64,000 nucleotides of DNA, from NCBI RefSeq assembly GCF_004005865.1, contig NZ_SACN01000001.1:1488001-1552000 (forward strand), in the 5' to 3' direction. The notes below the pieces were generated by a model. That model did not search any database. It was not told the DNA's origin and worked only from the letters and a program-made list of their open reading frames with translations. How positions within the stretch are numbered: position 1 is the first letter of the stretch; the number at the start of each line of letters is the position of its first letter. The translations under genes were made by a program, and so were the position numbers. Shown in pieces: positions 1-9,440 of this stretch. The DNA is from Sphingomonas crocodyli (GTDB taxonomy: Bacteria > Pseudomonadota > Alphaproteobacteria > Sphingomonadales > Sphingomonadaceae).

Positions 1-535
1 GCCCGTTGGGCCGTACCACCGGCACGTTCGACGCCCGCACCGATGATGCGCGACCATGATAGCCGATCGGCACATATTTATAGTTGGGGAGCAGGGGGTT
101 ATCGGGCCGGAACTGGCGGCCGATATTGTTGGCGTGGTGAATGCCGACATAGAAATCGGTATAGTCGCCGATCGCGGCCGGCAGGTGCAGAGTGCACTCC
201 GTCGCCGGATGGAGATGCGGCTCCAGCGCCTTCCTGTGCCGATCGTCCGCCAGCATCGCCGACAGCGCCTTGCGCAGCAGCCGCCGATCTTCGCCCGGCA
301 GCGCGAACAAGGCGTTGAGCGTCGGCTGGCCGATCGCGTCGCGCACCGTATCGGGCAGGCGTTCGGCGATCGCGGGCAGATCGAGGATCATGTCGCCGAT
401 CGCCACGCCGGCGCGGCGCCCGCCTTCCTTCGCCGAAAAGATGCCATAAGGCAGGTTCTGGATCGGGAAATCGGCATGGCCGTTCGCGCTCTCGACCCAG
501 CTCGTGCGGGCGGAATCGTGGGTCTCGTCGATCAT
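1..535 (-). CDS. fahA: Fumarylacetoacetase, N-terminal part (gene runs off the window)
   Basis: Last enzyme of tyrosine/homogentisate breakdown; it hydrolyses fumarylacetoacetate to fumarate and acetoacetate. About 178 N-terminal residues are present, starting [16 protein letters not shown]; the gene continues beyond base 1. The segment [13 protein letters not shown] near residue 120-132 matches the family region that carries the catalytic histidine, and [10 protein letters not shown] follows. The ATG at 535 overlaps the TGA of hmgA (ATGA), so translation is probably coupled. This frame was read directly from the minus strand. The identity is supported by both sequence and operon position. 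Whether a maleylacetoacetate isomerase follows cannot be seen. Confidence 0.93.
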   Translation of the reverse strand, partial: MIDETHDSARTSWVESANGHADFPIQNLPYGIFSAKEGGRRAGVAIGDMILDLPAIAERLPDTVRDAIGQPTLNALFALPGEDRRLLRKALSAMLADDRHRKALEPHLHPATECTLHLPAAIGDYTDFYVGIHHANNIGRQFRPDNPLLPNYKYVPIGYHGRASSVRASNVPVVRPNG

Positions 536-1785
536 CGCGGCAGCTCCGCCTTGGGGAAATCGGACCAGCAGGCATCATAATCCGGCTGGAGCAGGGGCGT
601 CTCCATCGCGAAGCGCGTCGGTCGGAAGACGTGGCGGCTTTCGAACATGAAGGCCATCGTGTTGGCGATCCTGTGCGGCTTCAGATCGGCAGCGACCGCC
701 GCCTCGTAACTCGCGCGATCGGGGCCATGCGCGCCCATGCGGTTGTGGAGCGACGCCCCGCCCGGCGCGAACCCGCCGACCTTCGCATCATAGGCGCCGG
801 TGATCAGGCCCATGAATTCCGACATGATGTTCCTGTGGAACCACGGCGGCCGGAACGTCCCCTCCGCCACCATCCAGCGCGGCGGGAAGATCACGAAGTC
901 GATATTGGCGGTGCCCGGCGTGTCGCTGGGCGACGTCAGCACCGTAAAGATCGACGGATCGGGATGATCGAAGCTGACCGTGTTCATCACATTGAACCGG
1001 CGCAGATCGTATCGGCAGGGCGCGAGATTGCCGTGCCACGCGACGACATCGAACGGCGAATGGTCGATCGTCGTGGTCCACAGCTTGCCTTCGAACTTCA
1101 TCACCAGCTCGGTCGGCCTATCCTCATCTTCATAGGCCGCGACCGGCGTCTCGAAGTCGCGCGGATTGGCGAGGCCGTTCGATCCGATCGGGCCGAGATC
1201 GGGCAGGCGGAAGGCGGTGCCATAGTTCTCGCACACATAACCGCGCGCCGCGCCATCGACCGGATCGACGCAGAAGCGCACGCCCCGCGGGATCAGCGCG
1301 ATCTGGAGCGGTTCTACATCGAACGCCCCCATCTCGGTCGTCAGCCGCAGCCGCCCCTCCTGCGGGACGATCAGCATCTCGCCGTCCGCATTGGCGAAGG
1401 CGCGCGCGTTCATCGCGCGGTTGATCGCGTAGAGATGAACCCCGCAGCCCTCATTGCCCGCATAGGTCGTGAGGCCGTCGATGAAGTCCGTCGCCGTCCC
1501 GGTGATCGGCAACGGATCCCAGCGCAGCCGGTTGGGGCTCACCGGCCCGTCGGGCGCGCGCAGCAGGCCGCCGCCATCATAAGGCACAAATGCCGCATGG
1601 TTCGCCGATGGCCGGATGCGATAGAGCCAGCTGCGCCGGTTCTCGTGGCGCGGCGCGGTGAAGGCCGTTCCCGACAACTGCTCGGCGTACAGCCCGAACG
1701 GCACCTTCTGCGGCGAATTCTGCCCCACCGGCAGCGCGCCCGGCACCGCCTCCGTGGCGAAATGGTTTCCGAAGCCCGTCAGCAT
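532..1785 (-). CDS. hmgA: Homogentisate 1,2-dioxygenase
   Basis: Fe(II) ring-cleavage dioxygenase converting homogentisate to maleylacetoacetate in the cytosol. It has 417 residues, slightly shorter than the usual 430-445. The N-terminus [13 protein letters not shown] is the family signature (compare LSGFGNEFATEA). The C-terminal half contains [13 protein letters not shown] and [11 protein letters not shown], which carry the His/Glu/His iron ligands of the family. An AGGAGAG ribosome binding site lies six bases before the ATG. It sits third in the phhA-hpd-hmgA-fahA operon, 23 bases after hpd, and its stop overlaps the fahA start. Confidence 0.97.
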   Translation of the reverse strand: MLTGFGNHFATEAVPGALPVGQNSPQKVPFGLYAEQLSGTAFTAPRHENRRSWLYRIRPSANHAAFVPYDGGGLLRAPDGPVSPNRLRWDPLPITGTATDFIDGLTTYAGNEGCGVHLYAINRAMNARAFANADGEMLIVPQEGRLRLTTEMGAFDVEPLQIALIPRGVRFCVDPVDGAARGYVCENYGTAFRLPDLGPIGSNGLANPRDFETPVAAYEDEDRPTELVMKFEGKLWTTTIDHSPFDVVAWHGNLAPCRYDLRRFNVMNTVSFDHPDPSIFTVLTSPSDTPGTANIDFVIFPPRWMVAEGTFRPPWFHRNIMSEFMGLITGAYDAKVGGFAPGGASLHNRMGAHGPDRASYEAAVAADLKPHRIANTMAFMFESRHVFRPTRFAMETPLLQPDYDACWSDFPKAELPR

Positions 1786-1808
1786 CGGCGCTCTCCTGTC
1801 CGGCCTGT

Positions 1809-2849
1809 TCAGGCGTCGACCGCGATCACGCCGCGCCGGATCTGATCGAGTTCTATCGACTCGAACAGCGCCTGGAAATTGCCGTTGCCGAAGCCTTCAT
1901 TGCCCTTGCGCTGGATGATCTCGAAGAAGATCGGGCCGAACATATTCTCGGTGAAGATCTGCAGCAGGATGCCTTCGTCGCGTTCGACGCTGCCGTCGAT
2001 CAGGATGCGGTTGCGCTTCAGGCGGTCCAGATCCTCGCCGTGGCCGGGCACGCGCTTGTCCACCAGCTCGTAATAGGTCTCGATCGTGTCCTGCAGCCGC
2101 ACGCCGCGCGCACGCAGCTTTTCGACCGTGTCGTAGATATTGCCGGTGGTCAGCGCGAGGTGCTGGATGCCCTCGCCCTTATATTCGCGGATGAACTCCT
2201 CGATCTGGCTGGTCTCGTCCTGGCTTTCGTTCAGCGGGATGCGGATCGCGTGATCCGGCGCGATCATCGCCTGGCTGAACAGCCCGGTCGCCTTGCCCTT
2301 GATGTCGAAGAACTTCTGCTCCTCGAAATTGAAAAGCGTGCGGTAGAACTCGCTCCACACTCGCATCTGCCCGCGCCGGACATTGTGGGTCAGGTGGTCG
2401 AGCAGGTCGAGACCGACCGAGTTCGCCGCCTCCGCCTCGCGCCAGCCGGGGAATTCGGCCCAGTCGGCGTAGAGATCGTCGCCATCCTTGATGAAGTAGA
2501 GGTAGGAGCCGCCAATCCCCTGGATCACGGTGTCGTCCTCGTCTGTCCGCTTGGCGCCATGCTCCAGCGCCCATGTCATCGCCGCCGCCGGATCGGCGAC
2601 GCGGAAGGCCATCGCGCTGGCCGACGGACCATGCTCGCCCCGGAACGCCGCGACCCGGCCCGCATCGTCGCGGTTGAGCATCAGGTTGATGCGCCCCTGC
2701 TTGTATCGGGTGATGTTCTTGCGCGGGTGGCGGTGCGTGGGGACGAAGCCCAGCTGCTCGAACTGCGCGGCCATCGCCTCGGGATCGGGCGAGGTGAACT
2801 CGACGAACTCGAAGCCATTGAGGCCCAACGGGTTGGCATCCTCAGCCAT
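1809..2849 (-). CDS. hpd: 4-hydroxyphenylpyruvate dioxygenase
   Basis: Converts 4-hydroxyphenylpyruvate to homogentisate by Fe(II)-dependent oxidative decarboxylation and ring hydroxylation with side-chain shift. It has 346 residues with two VOC (glyoxalase-fold) domains. Predicted iron ligands are His152 (LLDHLTHNV), His230 (GIQHLALTT) and Glu310 ([10 protein letters not shown]), and the C-terminal [13 protein letters not shown] is typical. The ATG at 2849 was preferred to a GTG at 2855 because AGAGG lies eight bases before it. The gap to the phhA stop is only two bases. Confidence 0.97.
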   Translation of the reverse strand: MAEDANPLGLNGFEFVEFTSPDPEAMAAQFEQLGFVPTHRHPRKNITRYKQGRINLMLNRDDAGRVAAFRGEHGPSASAMAFRVADPAAAMTWALEHGAKRTDEDDTVIQGIGGSYLYFIKDGDDLYADWAEFPGWREAEAANSVGLDLLDHLTHNVRRGQMRVWSEFYRTLFNFEEQKFFDIKGKATGLFSQAMIAPDHAIRIPLNESQDETSQIEEFIREYKGEGIQHLALTTGNIYDTVEKLRARGVRLQDTIETYYELVDKRVPGHGEDLDRLKRNRILIDGSVERDEGILLQIFTENMFGPIFFEIIQRKGNEGFGNGNFQALFESIELDQIRRGVIAVDA

Positions 2850-2851
2850 GA

Positions 2852-3727
2852 TCACATCCTCTCACTTTGTCTGATTTTGTCGCGCGCATAGGCTTGAGTG
2901 CCGTGCGTGTAGATCCGGTCGGTCGGCAGCAATGTGTCGACCGCGAAATCGGGTTGGCCGTCGAGCGCGGCGTAGAGCGGGGCGAAATCGGTCTCGATCG
3001 TCTGGCGCAGCAGATCCTCGAAACTATCGATCACGAAATAGCTCTGCTGATAATCGTCGATCCGATATTCGGTCTGCATGATCCGGCGCAGATCGAAGCC
3101 GATCCGGTTGGGCGAAGGATCGTCGAGCGCATAGATCGACTCCCCGTGCGAGGAGACGATGCCCGCGCCGTAGAGCTTCAGGTCGCCGCCCTGCCGGATC
3201 AGCCCGAACTCGACGGTGTACCAATAGAGCCGCGACAGCCGCTCGATCGCGCCGAGGCCATCGGCGCGCAGCCCGCCCTGGCCATAAGCCTGCATATAAT
3301 CGGCGAAGACAGGGTGGGCGAGCAGGGGCACATGGCCGAAGACGTCGTGGAAGACGTCGGGTTCCTGCAGATAGTCGATCTGGTCGGGCGTGCGGATGAA
3401 GTTGCCCGCCACGAAGCGGCGATTGGCGAGATGATCGAAGAAGACGCGATCGGGGACGAGGCCGGGAACGGCCACGACCTGCCACCCCGTCGCCTTCATC
3501 AACCGTTCGGACAGCGCCTCGAAATCGGGAATGCCGGGCTTGTCCATCCGCAGCACGTCGAGGCCCGCCATGAACTCGGGCACCACGCGATCGGGCAGCA
3601 TCTTCGCCTGCCGTTCGAACAGTCGGTCCCAGGTCGCATGTTCGGCAGGCGTATAGGCGGCCCAATCCTGCGGGATCGTCCAGTCCGGTGCGGCGCCCGC
3701 GGGCGGCGAGGGATCGTTCAGGGCCAT
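2852..3727 (-). CDS. phhA: Phenylalanine 4-monooxygenase
   Basis: Pterin-dependent, non-haem iron enzyme hydroxylating phenylalanine to tyrosine; it feeds the homogentisate pathway. It has 291 residues, the usual size for the single-domain bacterial enzyme, with no regulatory ACT domain. The iron-binding motif is EPDVFHDVFGH, giving ligands His127, His132 and Glu173 (TVEFGL). It is the first gene of the minus-strand operon. Its upstream region is shared with the divergent TonB receptor and holds a palindrome at 3792-3807. No tyrosine aminotransferase or PhhB dehydratase is seen in the window. Confidence 0.96.
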   Translation of the reverse strand: MALNDPSPPAGAAPDWTIPQDWAAYTPAEHATWDRLFERQAKMLPDRVVPEFMAGLDVLRMDKPGIPDFEALSERLMKATGWQVVAVPGLVPDRVFFDHLANRRFVAGNFIRTPDQIDYLQEPDVFHDVFGHVPLLAHPVFADYMQAYGQGGLRADGLGAIERLSRLYWYTVEFGLIRQGGDLKLYGAGIVSSHGESIYALDDPSPNRIGFDLRRIMQTEYRIDDYQQSYFVIDSFEDLLRQTIETDFAPLYAALDGQPDFAVDTLLPTDRIYTHGTQAYARDKIRQSERM

Positions 3728-3791
3728 GCGAGAAAATTCCCACAGACCGCCGGAAAATTCCTTCCAAAGATTCAGCCTGCCGGCGGCTTCA

Positions 3792-3807
3792 CGAAACAGA
3801 TGTTTCG
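3792..3807. promoter_or_regulatory. Palindrome upstream of phhA, candidate operator
   Basis: CGAAACA, two bases, TGTTTCG: a perfect 7-bp inverted repeat about 65 bases before the phhA ATG. The size and form suit a dimeric repressor or activator. No regulator gene for it was identified in the window. Confidence 0.4.
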
Positions 3808-4038
3808 AAAATCGATAAGCTGCGGAATGGTTTCGCGATCCGCAATGATTCTCGGCATCTGTCCGGTAGGGGCGGCCTTTGGCGGCTTCGTCCTAAATCT
3901 GCGCCCCGGTATAAAAAGGGCATGTGCCTAAATTTTAATCGCCCCGCGCTACGGATCTGGGCGGGGTCGCAGTAAATCGCTTTAAAACGGCGGAAAACAG
4001 CCGCCTTTGCAGGAGGCAGATAGTGCCGCGCAAGGGCG

Positions 4039-4059
4039 TAGTTCCGCCAGGCGAACAAA
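4039..4059. promoter_or_regulatory. IclR-cluster operator candidate, site 1
   Basis: The right half GGCGAACAAA (4050-4059) is identical to the right halves at 17221 and 23803. The left half CCGCC preceded by GTTC is imperfect, with one extra C. It lies about 74 bases before the ATG of the TonB receptor, a plausible position for control of that promoter. Confidence 0.5.
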
Positions 4060-4132
4060 ACGGCTCAACTTTGTTGTGACAGTTTGGTTGCTCCGTAGCT
4101 TCGATGCGGCAAGGCAGCGAAGGGAGGCGCTT

Positions 4133-6466
4133 ATGCGTAAGAGGGAATTTCTGGTCGGGGCGGCAACGCTTGCGATCGCAATCGGGGCGCCGACCGGCGC
4201 TTATGCACAGACCGCTCCGGCGGACACCGCCGCCGACAGCGGCACCGACATCATCGTCACCGCACGTCGCCGTGAAGAATCGCTGATCGACGTTCCGATC
4301 GCGATCAACGCGCTCGGCGAAAATGCGATCGTCGAAAAGGGCGTCAGCTCGGTCGACAAGGTCGCACAGCTCACGCCAGGCCTGCAGATGGATCGCGGCT
4401 TCTCGCCCGCGGAAATCCGTCCCAGCCTTCGCGGTATCGCGCTGACCGAAGGTCGCTCGAACGTCGCGATCATCGTCGACGGTGTCGATGTCACCGGCGT
4501 CACGCTCAACAACATCCTCGGCGGTTCGGGCGCGCAGACCGCGGCCGCGCTGATGGATCTCGAGCGGATCGAAGTCGTGAAGGGGCCGCAGACCGTCTAT
4601 TTCGGTCGTTCGGCCTTCGCCGGCGCGATCCAGTTCGTCAGCCGCGAACCGTCCTTCACCACCGGCGCGAAGATCGACGGTGCGCTGGGCGATCGCGGCC
4701 GTCGCGAAATCACCGCGCACATCACCGGCCCGGTCGTGGAAGACACGCTGGCGGTCAAGCTTTCGGGCACCTACCGGAACTTCAACGGCTTCTACAAGAA
4801 TCCGGGCAACGGCCAGCATCTGGGCGGCAGCGAGACCTATGGCTTCGGCGGCTCCGCGCTGCTGAAGACCGGCGCCCTGAAGCTCAAGACCCAGCTCAGC
4901 TATCTGCGCGACCATATCCAGCCGAACGCCGGCTACATCACGCCGCGCGCGAACACGACCCTGTTCGGCGTGAATTATATCGGTGAGAAGGAGTTCGATC
5001 AGAGCCAGATCGGCATCTCCACGAACACCGATTATTACGGCTCCAAGTCGCGCACCTGGCGCGGCGTCATCAACGGTGAGCTGGAACTGGGCGACGGCTT
5101 CACGCTGAACTCGATCACCGGCTACAACCGCACGAAGGGCAGCATCAAGCTCGACTTCGACAACAAGCCGGACAACGTGCCCACCGGCACGATCACCAAC
5201 GGCATCCAGAACTGCGTGCCCGCGATCTGCGTCGGCATCTTCGACAGCGATACGTCGCTGCGGCAGCTCAGCCAGGAAGTCCGCCTGAACTACGACAACG
5301 ACTCGTTCCACGCGCTGCTCGGCGGTTACTATTTCGACGAAAACTATACCGAGGTGGATTATACCCGCTTCGTCGGTTCGCAGTCGTTCGTCACCGGCAG
5401 CCGTTCGAACATTCCGGGCCGTCCGGCCGGCCTGTTCACCAACACCTATTCGGCCTTCGGCTCGCTCGAATATGAGTTCGCCGATGCCTTCACGCTGACC
5501 GGTGAACTGCGCTACAATCATGAGAAGATCCGGGCCTATGCGGCCACGTTGTTCAACTCGCTGAACTCGTCGGGTTCGACCGCGATCAACTTCCGTGGAA
5601 AGACCAGCTTCGACGCCTGGCTGCCGCGCGTCAGCGCCAGCTACAAGATCGATCCGGATACGAACATCTACGCCACGATCTCGAAGGGTTCGAAGCCGGG
5701 CGGCTTCAACACCGGCGCGGTTGCGGACTCGGTCCGTCCGTTCGGTCAGGAAAAGATCTGGACCTACGAACTCGGCACCAAGGGCCGCTTCTTCGATCGT
5801 CGCCTGACGCTCGACGCCGCGATCTACTATTCCGATTGGCGGAATATCCAGGTGACGACGGTCTGCTTCGGTCAGAACAGCCCGTTCGGCCCCGAGGCGC
5901 AGTGCCCGGCCTTCGCCGGCATCACGACGAACTACATCATCAACGCCAAGAAGGCGACGGTGAAGGGCCTCGAGCTCGGCGCCGGTCTGAAGGCCACCGA
6001 CTGGCTGACCTTCAACGCCAACTACGCCTACACGGACTCGAAGTATAAGGACTTCGCGGCCCGCGACGTGTTCCCGGCGGTGGCGGGTGCGGTTCCGCGC
6101 CAGTTCGGCGGCAACCGCGTGCAGTGGATCCCGAAGCACTCGCTGTCCGGCAGCACCCGCGTCGAAGCGCCGGTGATGGATGATGGCACCAAGGGCTTCT
6201 TCGAAGTCAGCGGTCGCTATCGTTCGGGCAAATATGTCCGCTTCGACAATCGCGTCCGTCTCGATGCCAAGGCCGTGTTCGACCTGCAGTTCGGCCTGAA
6301 GGGCGACGACTGGTCGGCATCGATCTTCGTCGACAACGTCTTCAACGACACGACCCCGGATTTCAGCCGCTATTACGGCAACTGGAACCCGAACCGGACG
6401 AACGGCGAATATATCGTCGCTCCGCCCAAGCGTGCCTTCGGCGTCCGCGCCAGCAAGGAATTCTGA
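4133..6466 (+). CDS. TonB-dependent outer-membrane receptor
   Basis: Energy-coupled uptake porin for the outer membrane, 777 residues. The start at 4133 was chosen over an in-frame upstream ATG because AGGGAGG precedes it and a clear signal peptide follows, with cleavage expected after the AYAQ motif around residue 25. A TonB-box/plug start, DIIVTARRREES, follows at once. The plug is about residues 45-160 and the rest is the beta-barrel, ending in the terminal phenylalanine typical of outer-membrane barrels. Receptors of this kind are abundant in sphingomonads and often precede catabolic clusters. The upstream palindrome places it in the putative IclR regulon; the ligand is unknown. Confidence 0.95.
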   Translation: MRKREFLVGAATLAIAIGAPTGAYAQTAPADTAADSGTDIIVTARRREESLIDVPIAINALGENAIVEKGVSSVDKVAQLTPGLQMDRGFSPAEIRPSLRGIALTEGRSNVAIIVDGVDVTGVTLNNILGGSGAQTAAALMDLERIEVVKGPQTVYFGRSAFAGAIQFVSREPSFTTGAKIDGALGDRGRREITAHITGPVVEDTLAVKLSGTYRNFNGFYKNPGNGQHLGGSETYGFGGSALLKTGALKLKTQLSYLRDHIQPNAGYITPRANTTLFGVNYIGEKEFDQSQIGISTNTDYYGSKSRTWRGVINGELELGDGFTLNSITGYNRTKGSIKLDFDNKPDNVPTGTITNGIQNCVPAICVGIFDSDTSLRQLSQEVRLNYDNDSFHALLGGYYFDENYTEVDYTRFVGSQSFVTGSRSNIPGRPAGLFTNTYSAFGSLEYEFADAFTLTGELRYNHEKIRAYAATLFNSLNSSGSTAINFRGKTSFDAWLPRVSASYKIDPDTNIYATISKGSKPGGFNTGAVADSVRPFGQEKIWTYELGTKGRFFDRRLTLDAAIYYSDWRNIQVTTVCFGQNSPFGPEAQCPAFAGITTNYIINAKKATVKGLELGAGLKATDWLTFNANYAYTDSKYKDFAARDVFPAVAGAVPRQFGGNRVQWIPKHSLSGSTRVEAPVMDDGTKGFFEVSGRYRSGKYVRFDNRVRLDAKAVFDLQFGLKGDDWSASIFVDNVFNDTTPDFSRYYGNWNPNRTNGEYIVAPPKRAFGVRASKEF

Positions 6467-6473
6467 TCCCCGA

Positions 6474-6504
6474 CATCCGGCGGGCCTCGTTCACCCGCCG
6501 GATG
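6474..6504 (+). terminator. Hairpin after the TonB receptor gene
   Basis: CATCCGGCGGG pairs with CCCGCCGGATG across a nine-base loop. It lies eight bases after the stop codon and is followed by a short T-containing stretch. It may assist the stronger hairpin just downstream. Confidence 0.55.
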
Positions 6505-6516
6505 TTCCTACAAGGC

Positions 6517-6550
6517 AGGCCGCGGTCGTCCCCACGACCGCGGCCTGTTT
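6517..6550 (+). terminator. Rho-independent terminator
   Basis: A 13-bp perfect stem (AGGCCGCGGTCGT with its complement), a CCCC loop, and then GTTTTG. It lies between the receptor gene and the convergent toxin gene and could serve both strands. Confidence 0.75.
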
Positions 6551-6559
6551 TGCGTTTGG

Positions 6560-6889
6560 CTAAGGTGCGTCGGGCTCATCGAGCCACATCGGAAGGTCGC
6601 GGCGGGCATCGAGCACACGCCACACGTCGATATGGTCGTCCCGTTCCATGTAGAAGACCAGCCACGGGAAGCGGGCGAGCCTGCGATACCGCAGGCCGGG
6701 CAGGTTTAGTTCATGCGCGTAGCGTGGCGAGCCGATGCCGGGATGCTCCCCGATCGAACGATAGGCCGCCTCGAGTGCCTCGACGAAGCCGAGTGAGACG
6801 TCCGGCCCGGCCTCAAGTCCATAATGATCGATGGCGTCCGTAACGTCGCGATGGGCCTGAGCGCGCGGAACGACCCATTTTGCGGTCAT
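6560..6889 (-). CDS. ParE/RelE-family toxin
   Basis: A 109-residue basic protein of the RelE/ParE toxin superfamily. It has the N-terminal helical part (RAQAHRDVTDAIDHYGLEAG), the central GSPRYAHELNLPGLRYRRL and the C-terminal strand HIDVWRVLDARRDLP, in the usual order. ParE toxins poison DNA gyrase, while RelE relatives cleave mRNA; the sequence alone does not decide, but length and the ParD-like partner favour ParE. Its ATG at 6889 overlaps the antitoxin stop, the standard antitoxin-first arrangement. Confidence 0.85.
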   Translation of the reverse strand: MTAKWVVPRAQAHRDVTDAIDHYGLEAGPDVSLGFVEALEAAYRSIGEHPGIGSPRYAHELNLPGLRYRRLARFPWLVFYMERDDHIDVWRVLDARRDLPMWLDEPDAP

Positions 6890-7119
6890 GCCGTGGGACG
6901 GGCGCGGGCGCGTAATTCCTCGAAATAATCGCTGTCCGCCGGAGCGCCGGGCGCGGATTCGGCACCGTCGAGCAGCAGCCGGCGCAGGTGCTGGCGATCC
7001 TGCTCCCTGCGGATCAACTCACGCACATATTCGCTGCTCGTGCCATAACCGCGTCCTGCGACCTGTTCGTCCACGAACGCCTTGAGCTTTTCGGGCAGCG
7101 AGATGTTCATCGTGCTCAT
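6886..7119 (-). CDS. ParD-like antitoxin
   Basis: A 77-residue protein starting MSTMNISLPEKLKAFVDEQV, a ribbon-helix-helix DNA-binding segment (about residues 1-45, with GYGTSSEYVRELI). An acidic/flexible C-terminus would wrap the toxin. The ATG at 7119 fits the ParD family start; a longer upstream reading is only the shadow of the neighbouring gene. It precedes and overlaps the toxin gene, and probably represses its own promoter through repeats at 7139-7164. Confidence 0.88.
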   Translation of the reverse strand: MSTMNISLPEKLKAFVDEQVAGRGYGTSSEYVRELIRREQDRQHLRRLLLDGAESAPGAPADSDYFEELRARARPTA

Positions 7120-7138
7120 GACGAGCAAGATATTTGCT

Positions 7139-7164
7139 TTGGCAAAAATTGGCAAGAATTGGCG
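7139..7164. promoter_or_regulatory. Three phased repeats upstream of the antitoxin gene
   Basis: TTGGCAA at 7139, TTGGCAA at 7149 and TTGGCG at 7159 are spaced by exactly 10 bp, one helical turn. They lie 20-45 bases before the antitoxin start. Ribbon-helix-helix repressors bind such iterated sites on one DNA face, so this is a likely autoregulatory operator. Confidence 0.5.
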
Positions 7165-7169
7165 TCGGA

Positions 7170-9440
7170 TCACCGCTTCGGCAGCGCGAAGGCGATCACC
7201 CAGTCTCCCGGTTTCGATTGGAGCAGCGCGCTGCCGCCGGCGGCGATCACGACATATTGGCGGCCGCCCGCGCTGTAGCTGATCGGGGTCGCCTGCGCGC
7301 CGGCGGGCAGGCGGGCGCGCCACAGTTCGCGGCCGTCGGCTGTGGCGAAGGCGCGCAGATAGGCGTCCTGGGTCGCGCCGACGAAGGTGAGGCCGCCCGC
7401 GGTCGTGATCGTGCCGCCCATGTTCGGTACGCCCATCGGGATGGCGAGGCCGCTGCGCAGGCCGAACGGCCCGCTGTCGCGCATCGTGCCGAGCGGGCGG
7501 CTCCAGGCGAGGCGGCGCGTCTTGAGGTCGATCGCGCCGATCTCGCCAAAGGGCGGGCGCGTGCAGGGTATGCCCAGCGGCGACAGGAATATCTGCGGCA
7601 AGGCGGCGTGGCGGATGCCGGCATCGGGCTGGACGCCCGGAAGTGCTGCGATCGGTGCGGGCGGGGCACCCGTCTCGCCTTTGTCGATCAGGTGGGTGCG
7701 CACGGCGAGATTGCCCCAGTTGGCCAGCACTAATCGCCGCTCGGGATCGTAGGACAGCCCGCCCCAGTTCACGCCCCCGGTCGAGGAGGGAACGGTGATG
7801 CTGCCGCCCACCGATGGCGGGGTGAACGGACCTTCGTAGCGCGCGCTATAAAATGCGATGCGGCACCATAGCTGGTCGAACGGGGTCGTGCCCCAGATGT
7901 CCGCGCCGCTTATCCGCTGTCGCCCGAGCGCGGGCATGTCGATCGACAGCGGCTGGGTGGGCGCGGCGCTTTCGCCGGGGAAGTCGCTGCGCGGCACCGG
8001 GCGTTCGATCACGCGGGTCAGCGGCGTGCCGGTGCGCCGGTCGAGCACGAACACCGCCCCCGTCTTGGTCGCGAAGATCGCGGCGGGAATGTTGCGCCCA
8101 CCCGCCGGCCAGTCGACCAGCAGGGGCGGGGAGGACAGGTCGTAATCCCACAGATCGTGGTGGACCGTCTGGAAATGCCAGCGCTCGCGCCCGGTGCGCG
8201 CGTCGATCGCCACCAGCGATGTCGCATAGCGGTTCGACGCGGCCGATCGGTGCGTGCCGACGAAATCGGGCGTGCTGGAGCCGAGGGGCACGAGGAACTG
8301 GCCGAGCGCGGGATCGATCCCGATCGGCGCCCAGGCATTGGGCGTGCCGCGCGTGAAGATGCCGTCGGCCCTGCGGCCCTGCGGGTGTGCCAGATCCCAC
8401 GCCCAGACGAGGTGGCCGTCGATCGCATCGAAGGCGCGGATCACGCCCGATGCGCCGTCCACCATCACCCCGTCCTTCACGCCGCCGCCCAGCACGACGA
8501 TGTCGCCGATAACGGCGGGCGGGGATGTCTCGGTGTACATGCCCGCCGGGATCGGACCGAGCCCTTCGGTCAGATCGACCTGCCCACCGCGCCCGAACCC
8601 GCGACACAGCTTCCCATCACGCAGGTCGAGCGCGATCAACCGCGCGTCCATCGTCCCGATCAGGATGCGTTCGGCGCATGCGCCTGCGGTCGCGGAGCGG
8701 TGGTAAGAGACGCCCCGGCACCGCGCGTTGCCGCGCAGCGCCCCGTCTATCCCCACATCGTGGCGCCACACCTGCCGCCCCGTCACCGGATCGAGCGCGA
8801 TGACGTCATCGTCGGGGGTACAGAAGACCAGCCGGTCGCCGATCCGGATCGGGGTCGCCTCGAAGCTGGGCGTCGAGCCCGGATAGGTCTCGCCGGTGCG
8901 ATAGCTCCACGCAATCTCCAGCGCGCCGACATTGGCGGGCGTGATCTGCCGATCGGGCGCACGGCGCGATCCGTCGGGCGATCGGCCGTAGAGTGGCCAA
9001 TCGCTGTCGGGGGCAGGGGCGCCCGCACCCGCCGGCGCCTGGGGCGGCCGGACGAGCCATAGAGTCAGGCCGCCGACGGCCACGACGATGCCGGCGATCA
9101 GCATGAGCCGCGTCGCCCGACGGCGGATCGCGGAAATCAGCATGATCAGTCCGAACAGGCCTGGCAGCCCCGCAATCGGGAGCAGCGCCCATGCATCGAA
9201 GCCCAGCGCGCGGATCGTCGCGATCGCAGCGACGGCGATGGTGAGGAACAGCAGCGCCACACCAGCGGCGGGGTGGCGCAGATAGGCCCATCCCGCGCCG
9301 ATCGTCGTAGCTCCGGCAATCGCGGTACCGATACCGCCACCAGCCATGATCAACAACGCCCCGCCGATCGTCAGCCACAGGCCGGCAAGGATCAGCAGAG
9401 CCGACAGGACGATGCGAAATCCTGTCGGCGGCGTGTGCAT
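7170..9440 (-). CDS. Membrane-bound PQQ-dependent dehydrogenase (glucose/quinate/shikimate family)
   Basis: A quinoprotein of 756 residues. About five membrane helices occupy residues 8-140, then an eight-bladed PQQ propeller faces the periplasm and passes electrons to ubiquinone. The segment ADIWGTTPFDQLWCRIAF followed by YEGPFTPPS corresponds to the catalytic-Asp region of Gcd and QuiA. The late block GGLTFVGATQDAYLRAF is a typical propeller repeat. Substrate (glucose, quinate or another polyol) cannot be assigned from sequence. Its ATG overlaps the stop of the double SDR gene, so it is co-transcribed with cupin-SDR, which argues for a catabolic substrate rather than glucose alone. Confidence 0.9.
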   Translation of the reverse strand: MHTPPTGFRIVLSALLILAGLWLTIGGALLIMAGGGIGTAIAGATTIGAGWAYLRHPAAGVALLFLTIAVAAIATIRALGFDAWALLPIAGLPGLFGLIMLISAIRRRATRLMLIAGIVVAVGGLTLWLVRPPQAPAGAGAPAPDSDWPLYGRSPDGSRRAPDRQITPANVGALEIAWSYRTGETYPGSTPSFEATPIRIGDRLVFCTPDDDVIALDPVTGRQVWRHDVGIDGALRGNARCRGVSYHRSATAGACAERILIGTMDARLIALDLRDGKLCRGFGRGGQVDLTEGLGPIPAGMYTETSPPAVIGDIVVLGGGVKDGVMVDGASGVIRAFDAIDGHLVWAWDLAHPQGRRADGIFTRGTPNAWAPIGIDPALGQFLVPLGSSTPDFVGTHRSAASNRYATSLVAIDARTGRERWHFQTVHHDLWDYDLSSPPLLVDWPAGGRNIPAAIFATKTGAVFVLDRRTGTPLTRVIERPVPRSDFPGESAAPTQPLSIDMPALGRQRISGADIWGTTPFDQLWCRIAFYSARYEGPFTPPSVGGSITVPSSTGGVNWGGLSYDPERRLVLANWGNLAVRTHLIDKGETGAPPAPIAALPGVQPDAGIRHAALPQIFLSPLGIPCTRPPFGEIGAIDLKTRRLAWSRPLGTMRDSGPFGLRSGLAIPMGVPNMGGTITTAGGLTFVGATQDAYLRAFATADGRELWRARLPAGAQATPISYSAGGRQYVVIAAGGSALLQSKPGDWVIAFALPKR

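Larger units (their letters stand above)
3728..4132. promoter_or_regulatory. 405-bp divergent intergenic region between phhA and the TonB receptor
   Basis: No convincing gene lies here. The region is richer in A+T than its neighbours (for example around 3910-3940 and 3975-3995) and must carry the promoters of both flanking operons. It contains two candidate operators, at 3792-3807 near phhA and 4039-4059 near the receptor, listed separately. Confidence 0.6.

Noticed and set aside
3935..6139. A 734-residue open frame antisense to the TonB receptor
   Set aside because: Arg/Val/Asp-rich composition of a GC-driven shadow frame; the receptor on the plus strand has signal peptide, plug and barrel features.
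6560..7119. Evidence for a mobile element carrying the toxin-antitoxin pair
   Set aside because: No transposase, terminal repeats or clear composition change at its borders.
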